Part shown: positions 57,490 to 64,000 of the stretch, in pieces | Layout: each line of letters opens with the position of its first letter | How positions within the stretch are numbered: the first letter of the stretch is position 1 | Assembly (NCBI GenBank): GCA_018713515.1 | Contig: DVOO01000009.1 | Coordinates: 1 to 64,000, forward strand | Source: Candidatus Scatomonas pullistercoris | Lineage (GTDB): Bacteria > Bacillota > Clostridia > Lachnospirales > Lachnospiraceae | Length of the DNA: 64,000 nt | Reading direction: 5' to 3' | Translations under genes and position numbers: made by a program | Notes under the pieces: generated by a model | The model's input: only the letters and a program-made list of their open reading frames with translations | The model's database searches: none | What the model was told of the DNA's origin: nothing

Positions 57490-59330
57490 TGCAGTATAAC
57501 GAAGCACAGAAAAGGGCGGTTGCCCACGGAGAGGGGCCCATGCTGGTACTGGCGGGCCCCGGATCCGGAAAAACAGCAGTGATCACAGGGCGAACGGCCC
57601 GGCTGGTTCGGGAGGGCGTTCCGGCCTCCCGGATTCTGGTTGTAACCTTTACAAGAGCAGCGGCCGCGGAAATGAAAAGCCGCTTTCTGAAACTGGCAGG
57701 TTCGTCAGCCGGCCAGGTCACTTTCGGCACCTTTCACGGTGTGTTCTACGGGATTCTCCGCAATGTTTACCATATTAACGGGAATAATATTTTAAGTGAG
57801 GAAGAAAAGAAAAGGCTTCTTCTGGAACTTTTGGACCAGTTCTGTCCGGATGAAGAGAGGGATCCGGAACTGCCTTCCGGAGTGGCCAGGGAGATCAGCA
57901 CGGTCAAGTGCGGACGGATCGAGGTGGAACATTTTTACTCCTCGCTGTTGCCGGAGCAGGATTTTCGCAGGGTTTACCGGGAATACAGGAAATGGATGCG
58001 GGAAAAGCGAAAGCTGGATTTTGATGATATTATGGCGGAGTGCTACGGCCTGTTCCGGAGACATCCGGAAATTCTGGCCATGTGGCAGAGAAAATTCCAG
58101 TATATTCTGGTGGATGAATTTCAGGATATCAGTCCGATCCAGTACGATGTAGTGAAAATGCTGGCTGCTCCTGAAAATAATCTTTTCATTGTGGGAGATG
58201 ATGATCAGTCCATCTACCGTTTTCGGGGTGCCAGCCCGGAGATTATGCTGAACTTTCCAAAGGATTATCCCGGGGCAGAGGTGGTTCAGTTAAATATCAA
58301 TTACCGCTGTACCAGGGAAATACTGGAGACTGCAGGAAAACTGATCCAAAAAAACAGCAGGCGTTTTCCGAAAAGCCTGGAGGCGGCGGGAGAGAGAGGA
58401 GAACCGGTGAGACTTTTTGGCTTTGCGGACAGCAGAGAGGAGATGGAGGCCGCAGTCAGGGAGATCCGACGGGACATGGAGAAGGGAGAGCCGCCGGAGG
58501 AGGCTGCCCTTCTGTTCCGGACGAATCTGGGATGCCGGCAGGCCGTGGAGCAGCTGATGGCCTACCAGATTCCTTTTGTCATGCGTGACAGGATTCCCTG
58601 TATTTTTGATCACTGGATTGCAAAGCAGATCTGCGCCTATCTGCGGCTGGGAGCCGGAAGCCGCCGGAGAAGCGATTTCCTCCTGACGGCCAATAAACCC
58701 AACCGTTATCTGTCCCGGGAGGCGTTTGCAGATCCGGAGATTTCTTTTGAAGACCTGTACCGGTTCTATGAAGACAAGCACTGGATGACAGAGAGGATTG
58801 AAAAGCTGGAGGCTGATATTCTGGCCCTGGGCCATCTGGCGCCTTTCGGCGCCATCCAGTATATCCGGAAAATTATCGGATACGAAACGTATCTGCGGGA
58901 ATATGCGGCCGAGCGGAGGATTCCTCCGGAGGAGCTGATCCGGGTACTGGAAGAACTCAGTGACAGCGCCCGGGGCTTCGACAGCGGGGAAGACTGGTTT
59001 CAGCATATGAATGAGTACCGGGAGCAGCTGGAGAGGCATTCCGGAAAAAACGCGGCAGAACAGAAGGGAGTCGCGCTTTCTACCCTTCACGGAGCCAAAG
59101 GAATGGAATATGACAGAGTATACATTCTGGATGTCTGCGAGGGCGTGATCCCCTGGCACAAGGCAGTTCTGCCGGAGGATCTGGAAGAGGAGCGGAGGAT
59201 GTTTTATGTGGGAATGACAAGAGCCAGGAAGAAGCTCTGGCTGTCCTGGGCGGAGAGCCGTATGGGAAAAGCGGCGGAACCCTCCCGCTTTTTAAAAGAA
59301 ATTTTCGGCTCCGGCCCATTATCCCGCTGA
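57489..59330 (+). CDS. UvrD/PcrA-family superfamily I helicase
   Basis: 613 aa; LAGPGSGKTAVITGRTARLV, VDEFQDISPIQYDVVKML, VGDDDQSIYRFRGASPEIM, STLHGAKGMEYDRVYI. Confidence 0.95.
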   Translation: MQYNEAQKRAVAHGEGPMLVLAGPGSGKTAVITGRTARLVREGVPASRILVVTFTRAAAAEMKSRFLKLAGSSAGQVTFGTFHGVFYGILRNVYHINGNNILSEEEKKRLLLELLDQFCPDEERDPELPSGVAREISTVKCGRIEVEHFYSSLLPEQDFRRVYREYRKWMREKRKLDFDDIMAECYGLFRRHPEILAMWQRKFQYILVDEFQDISPIQYDVVKMLAAPENNLFIVGDDDQSIYRFRGASPEIMLNFPKDYPGAEVVQLNINYRCTREILETAGKLIQKNSRRFPKSLEAAGERGEPVRLFGFADSREEMEAAVREIRRDMEKGEPPEEAALLFRTNLGCRQAVEQLMAYQIPFVMRDRIPCIFDHWIAKQICAYLRLGAGSRRRSDFLLTANKPNRYLSREAFADPEISFEDLYRFYEDKHWMTERIEKLEADILALGHLAPFGAIQYIRKIIGYETYLREYAAERRIPPEELIRVLEELSDSARGFDSGEDWFQHMNEYREQLERHSGKNAAEQKGVALSTLHGAKGMEYDRVYILDVCEGVIPWHKAVLPEDLEEERRMFYVGMTRARKKLWLSWAESRMGKAAEPSRFLKEIFGSGPLSR

Positions 59331-59403
59331 CAGCCGTATGGTTTGCAGATCCGGAGGAAATACTCCAAAGAAAAGAACAGATTACCGAAAAGGAGGCAGC
59401 GCT

Positions 59404-60396
59404 GTGAAAATATTATTTTATGACACAAAAAGCTATGATCAGCAATTTTTTGAAATTGCGGGAGAAAAATATCCGGAAATCGAAATAGAGTATCTGAAAA
59501 CCGACCTGGCGCCCCGGACGGCGCCGCTGGCCGCCGGGTACGACGCGGTCTGCGGATTTGTAAATTCAGATATCGGAGCGGGAACCATACGGGCGCTGAA
59601 GGACGCCGGGGTAAAGCTGATCCTGATGCGCTGTGCCGGTTTCAATAATGTGGATCTGGAATGGGCTGGAAAATGTGGGATTACGGTCATGCGCGTGCCG
59701 GGATATTCCCCCGAGGCAGTGGCCGAGCACGCCATGGCGCTGGCCCTGGCTGTAAACAGGAGACTCCACAAGGCATATGTAAAGGTCAGAGAAAATGATT
59801 TTTCCCTGAACGGGCTGCTGGGCTTCAATTTTTACGGGAAAACGGCGGGCATTATCGGAACCGGAAAGATTGGAGCCGCCATGGTGCGGATCTGCCGGGG
59901 ATTCGGCATGCGTGTGCTGGCCTATGATGTTTGTCAGAATCCGGCGATTGCCGGCCTGGCGGAATATACGGAGCTTGCCGTGCTGCTTAGGGAGAGCGAT
60001 CTGGTTTCCCTTCACTGTCCGCTTACGGACGACACCTATCATCTGATCTGCCGGGACACCATAGCGCAGATCAAGGAGGGGGCGATCCTGGTGAACACTT
60101 CCCGGGGAGCCCTGGTGAAGACGGAAGATCTGATTGAAGGAATCCGGGCGCGGAAATTTTTCGGAGTAGGCCTGGATGTATACGAGGAGGAGACGCCCAA
60201 TGTGTTTGAGGACCGTTCGGATCAGATTCTGGAACATTCCGTAACCGCCCGCCTTCTGTCGTTCCCCAACGTGATCATTACTTCCCATCAAGGATTTTTC
60301 ACAAAGGAAGCGCTGGAGGCCATTGCTCACACAACTCTGTTAAACAGCCTGGCCTGGGAGAGAGGAGAAAAGAGTCCCAATACAGTTGAAGGTTGA
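59404..60396 (+). CDS. D-2-hydroxyacid dehydrogenase (D-lactate dehydrogenase-like)
   Basis: GTG start 59404 after AAAAGGAGG; GIIGTGKIGAAMVRICRGFGMRVLAYD...LVSLHCPLTDDTYHLI. Confidence 0.92.
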   Translation: MKILFYDTKSYDQQFFEIAGEKYPEIEIEYLKTDLAPRTAPLAAGYDAVCGFVNSDIGAGTIRALKDAGVKLILMRCAGFNNVDLEWAGKCGITVMRVPGYSPEAVAEHAMALALAVNRRLHKAYVKVRENDFSLNGLLGFNFYGKTAGIIGTGKIGAAMVRICRGFGMRVLAYDVCQNPAIAGLAEYTELAVLLRESDLVSLHCPLTDDTYHLICRDTIAQIKEGAILVNTSRGALVKTEDLIEGIRARKFFGVGLDVYEEETPNVFEDRSDQILEHSVTARLLSFPNVIITSHQGFFTKEALEAIAHTTLLNSLAWERGEKSPNTVEG

Positions 60397-60447
60397 TTCT
60401 GTTTCCCGTGCATGTTAGAATAAAACAGCATAAAGGAGCTGTAAGAT

Positions 60448-60801
60448 ATGGAATGTAAGCATGCACAGAGTCTGATTCCGCAGTACCTTACGGACCGGCT
60501 CTCCCCCGGGGAACTGGAAGCGTTTATCCGGCATGTGGAGGAATGTCCCGAATGTTATGATGAGCTGGAAACGTATTTTCTGCTGAACCGGGCACTGAAA
60601 TTTCTGGACGAGGAAAATGGAACCTCCTATAATCTGAAAAGCCTTCTGGTGAAGGATCTTAAGGCAAAGAAGCACCGGCTGGCCAGACGGAAAAGGAGAC
60701 AGAAGATTTGGGTTGCTTTCTGTGCCCTGAGCATACTGGCACTGCTGGCCGCCTGTCTGGATGCGGCAGGCGTGCTGAAATTTCCATATTTTCCGCTGTA
60801 G
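60448..60801 (+). CDS. Zinc-finger (zf-HC2-like) anti-sigma-type membrane protein
   Basis: MECKHAQSLIPQYLTDRLSPGELEAFIRHVEECPECYDEL and a C-terminal TM. Confidence 0.75.
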   Translation: MECKHAQSLIPQYLTDRLSPGELEAFIRHVEECPECYDELETYFLLNRALKFLDEENGTSYNLKSLLVKDLKAKKHRLARRKRRQKIWVAFCALSILALLAACLDAAGVLKFPYFPL

Positions 60802-60847
60802 CCGGGGGCAGCGCTCCGGAGGGCGGAATCAGGGGAAAGGAGAAGCC

Positions 60848-63481
60848 ATGAAGGAAAAATTAGTTCTGATTGACGGACACAGTATTTTAAACCGCGCTTT
60901 TTACGGGATGCCGGCTCTGACCAATTCAGAGGGAAAGCCTACGGGGGCTGTGTACGGTTTTTTAAATATTCTGTTTAAAATTCTGGAGGAGGAGAAGCCG
61001 CAGTATCTTGCTGTGGCTTTTGACCTTCCTGCGCCGACCTTCCGGCACAGAATGTATGAAGCGTACAAGGGAACCAGAAAGCCCATGCCGGAGGAGCTGC
61101 GGGAACAGGTGCCCCTCATCAAGGAGGTACTGGGTGCCATGCAGATCTGCATGGTGGAGCAGGAGGGCTATGAAGCGGATGATATTCTGGGAACTTTTGC
61201 GCGGAGCGGCGAGGACAGAGGTCTCCAGGTCACCATCGTTTCCGGGGACAGGGACCTGCTGCAGCTGGCCACGGATTCTGTGCTGGTGCGAATACCCAAG
61301 ACCCGGGGCGGAAAAACGGTCATTGAGGATTACCATACGAAAGAGGTGGTGGAAAAATACCAGCTGACTCCGCCTCAGATCATAGATCTGAAGTCCCTGA
61401 TGGGGGATGCTTCGGATAATATTCCGGGAATCCCCGGTGTGGGAGAGAAGACGGCCACAAAGCTGGTGGCGGCCTATGGAAGCCTGGAGGAGGCCCATGC
61501 GCATCTGGAGGAGATCAAGCCGAAGAAAGCCATGGAATCGCTGCGGGACCACTATGATCTGGCGCAGCTGTCCAAGAAGCTGGCCACTATCTGTACGGAG
61601 AGCCCCATACAGATAGACTGGGAGAAGGCGGCGCTTCCTGAAATGTACACGGAAGAGGCCTATGAGCTGTTCCGCAGACTGGATTTCAAGAATTTTCTGC
61701 CGAGATTCGAGGGACGGGCGGGGCAGGGCCTGCAGGAGCCGTCCTTTGAGCGGGCCGAGGATTTTCGGCGGGCTGAGGAGATATTCAGAAAGGCAGCCGG
61801 GGCTGCGGAGATAGGTTTTTCGGTGCTGGCGGACCGGGAAATTACCGGACTGGCTGTTTCTCTGTCGGAAAAAGAAAATTACTATATTCCGGCAGGAGGA
61901 TTCTTAAGCGGGGCGTACCTGGCAGATGCTGCCCTGCGGATTATGGAAGGGGCGGACCGGATCTGTGTATTTGACCTGAAACCGATCCTGGAATTTGCGG
62001 ATCCGGAGAAAAGAGGGCAGTTTTTTGATGCCAGAATCGGCGCGTATCTTCTGAATCCCCTAAAATCCGCCTATACTTATGATGATATCGCAAAAGAGTT
62101 TCTGGGAATGTCCATACCTTCTGCAGAGGATATTTTCGGAAGCGGAAAACTTCCGGCGGTTTCCGCCATGGAGCCGGAAGCCGCGGGCCGCTGGTGTGTT
62201 CTGACCGCCTGGGTTTCCCGGGCAGTCAGGGAGCCCATGGAAAACAGACTGCGGGAGCTTGGAATGGAAGAGCTTTTCAGGACTGTAGAGATGCCGCTGA
62301 TTTTTACGCTGCATGATATGGAAACGGCGGGAATTTCCGTAAAGGGAGAAGCGCTGGCCGAGTACGGAAATAAACTGCAGGAGGGAATCCGCGCCCTGGA
62401 GACGAAAATCTATGAACAGGCCGGAGAAACCTTCAATATAAATTCTCCAAAGCAGCTGGGAGTCATCCTGTTTGAAAAAATGAAGCTGCCAGGGGGGAAG
62501 AAAACAAAAAGCGGGTACTCCACGGCGGCGGATGTTCTGGAGAAGCTGGCGGGGGATGCCCCCATTGTGGCAGATGTTCTCGAATACCGCCAGCTGGCCA
62601 AGCTGAAGTCTACCTATGCGGACGGTCTGGCAGCCTGTATCGCGGCGGACGGGCGGATTCATTCTAACTTTAATCAGACCATTACCGCCACCGGACGGAT
62701 CAGCAGTACGGAGCCCAATCTCCAGAACATTCCCGTGCGGATGGAGCTGGGACGCCAGATCCGGAAGGTTTTTGTGCCAAAAGAAGGCTGCCTTTTTATA
62801 GATGCGGATTATTCTCAGATAGAACTGCGTGTGCTGGCACATCTGTCAGGGGATGAGAAGCTGATTGAAGCGTACCGGGAGGCTAAGGATATCCACAGAA
62901 TTACTGCTTCGGAGGTGTTCCATGTGCCTTTCGATCAGGTGACGCCTCTGCAGAGACGGAACGCTAAGGCGGTGAATTTTGGAATTGTATATGGTATCAG
63001 TTCCTTTGGCTTAAGCCAGGACCTGAGCATCAGCCGGAAGGAAGCGGCGGAGTATATCGAAAAATACTTCCACACCTATCCAAAGATCAAGGAATTTCTG
63101 GACCGGACTGTGGAGCAGGCCAGGAAAGACGGTTATGTGACAACGCTGTTCGGGCGCCGCAGGCCGGTGCCGGAGCTTGCCTCCAGCAATTATATGCAGC
63201 GTTCTTTCGGGGAGCGGGTGGCCATGAATTCCCCGATCCAGGGAACAGCGGCGGATATTATAAAAATAGCCATGGTGCGGGTCAATGAAAGACTGTCCAG
63301 AGAGGGATTTGCATCGCGGCTTCTGCTGCAGGTGCACGATGAGCTCCTGGTGGAGGCGCCGGAGGCAGAAGTAGAAGCCGTGTCCCGGCTGCTGGAGGAG
63401 GAGATGAAGGGCGCGGCCAGTCTGTCTGTAGAGCTGGAAGTGGATATGCACACAGGAAAAAGCTGGTATGAGGCAAAATAG
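60848..63481 (+). CDS. polA: DNA polymerase I
   Basis: 877 aa; 5'-nuclease N-terminus, DADYSQIELRVLAHLSGDEKLIEAY, RRNAKAVNFGIVYGISSFGLS, LLQVHDELLVEAPEAE. Confidence 0.97.
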   Translation: MKEKLVLIDGHSILNRAFYGMPALTNSEGKPTGAVYGFLNILFKILEEEKPQYLAVAFDLPAPTFRHRMYEAYKGTRKPMPEELREQVPLIKEVLGAMQICMVEQEGYEADDILGTFARSGEDRGLQVTIVSGDRDLLQLATDSVLVRIPKTRGGKTVIEDYHTKEVVEKYQLTPPQIIDLKSLMGDASDNIPGIPGVGEKTATKLVAAYGSLEEAHAHLEEIKPKKAMESLRDHYDLAQLSKKLATICTESPIQIDWEKAALPEMYTEEAYELFRRLDFKNFLPRFEGRAGQGLQEPSFERAEDFRRAEEIFRKAAGAAEIGFSVLADREITGLAVSLSEKENYYIPAGGFLSGAYLADAALRIMEGADRICVFDLKPILEFADPEKRGQFFDARIGAYLLNPLKSAYTYDDIAKEFLGMSIPSAEDIFGSGKLPAVSAMEPEAAGRWCVLTAWVSRAVREPMENRLRELGMEELFRTVEMPLIFTLHDMETAGISVKGEALAEYGNKLQEGIRALETKIYEQAGETFNINSPKQLGVILFEKMKLPGGKKTKSGYSTAADVLEKLAGDAPIVADVLEYRQLAKLKSTYADGLAACIAADGRIHSNFNQTITATGRISSTEPNLQNIPVRMELGRQIRKVFVPKEGCLFIDADYSQIELRVLAHLSGDEKLIEAYREAKDIHRITASEVFHVPFDQVTPLQRRNAKAVNFGIVYGISSFGLSQDLSISRKEAAEYIEKYFHTYPKIKEFLDRTVEQARKDGYVTTLFGRRRPVPELASSNYMQRSFGERVAMNSPIQGTAADIIKIAMVRVNERLSREGFASRLLLQVHDELLVEAPEAEVEAVSRLLEEEMKGAASLSVELEVDMHTGKSWYEAK

Positions 63482-63501
63482 TCTTCGGAGGAAAACAAAA
63501 G

Positions 63502-64000
63502 ATGAGAATGATTGGAATTACCGGCGGCGTGGGCTCCGGGAAAAGTGAAGTGCTTTCCTATCTGCAGGAGCATTACGGCGGACGTGCTATTGAGGCGGAC
63601 AAGGCCGGCCATCTTCTGATGAAAAAGGGGGGCCGCTGCTACCGGCCCATTGTGGAGCTGTTCGGAAGAGAAGTTCTGGACGGGGAGGGAGAGCTGGACA
63701 GAAAAAAGCTGGGAGCCATTGTCTTCCGGCACGCGGATCTTCTGGAAAAGCTGAACCGCATTGTACACCCTGCAGTAAAAAACTATATTCTGGAGGAGAC
63801 GGAGAAGGCCCGGGAAGCGGGAGAAAAATTCGTGTTTCTGGAAGCAGCGCTGCTGATTGAAGAAAAATATGATGAAATTTGCGATGAATTGTGGTATGTT
63901 TATGCAGAAGAGGGCGTCAGAAGGGAGCGGCTGAAGCGGAGCCGGCAGTATTCGGATGAGAAAATCCGGGATATGATGGCCAGCCAGCTTACGGAGGAAG
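63502..64000 (+). CDS. coaE: Dephospho-CoA kinase (5' part, runs off window)
   Basis: MRMIGITGGVGSGKSEVLSYLQEHYGGRAIEADKAGHLLM. Confidence 0.92.
   Translation, partial: MRMIGITGGVGSGKSEVLSYLQEHYGGRAIEADKAGHLLMKKGGRCYRPIVELFGREVLDGEGELDRKKLGAIVFRHADLLEKLNRIVHPAVKNYILEETEKAREAGEKFVFLEAALLIEEKYDEICDELWYVYAEEGVRRERLKRSRQYSDEKIRDMMASQLTEE

Noticed and set aside
1-64000. CRISPR arrays and rRNA/tRNA genes
   Set aside because: No regularly spaced repeats and no visible rRNA signatures; tRNA absence judged by eye only, so tRNAscan-SE should be run to confirm.

Overview
The window reads as a contiguous chromosomal segment of a low-GC-lineage, spore-forming Firmicute, probably Lachnospiraceae-like. 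This assignment comes from gene content and protein style only; no search was run. The main blocks are: a URO-D/GH116 pair; rplY; an MBOAT/SGNH pair; PadR-DUF1700-DUF4097; a complete type II fatty acid synthesis operon (fabH-K-D-G-F-accB-fabZ-accC-accDA fusion) followed by a FabT-like MarR regulator; an accessory stretch at about 22-40 kb with regulators and several truncated genes; a three-gene zinc-ribbon cassette divergent from an XRE repressor; a two-component system; rpsF-rpsR; cotJABC; PiT/DUF47; ftsW; acpP; gltX; a UvrD-like helicase; polA; and the 5' part of coaE. No rRNA, convincing tRNA, CRISPR array, prophage or intact transposon was seen. The most interesting observations are: (1) matching FabT-type boxes overlapping the -10 of both fabH and the distant acpP; (2) an exact 116-bp tandem repeat upstream of acpP, each copy carrying a 26-bp perfect palindrome plus a second hairpin; (3) a sirtuin-like protein that has lost its catalytic motifs; (4) a radical-SAM-like protein without the cysteine triad; (5) a zinc-ribbon gene cassette under a consensus promoter; (6) a perfect 26-bp inverted repeat holding two GTAACATGTTAC palindromes just upstream of a marR gene; and (7) a cluster of gene truncation junctions at 26.6-29.2 kb and 36.6-37.4 kb.
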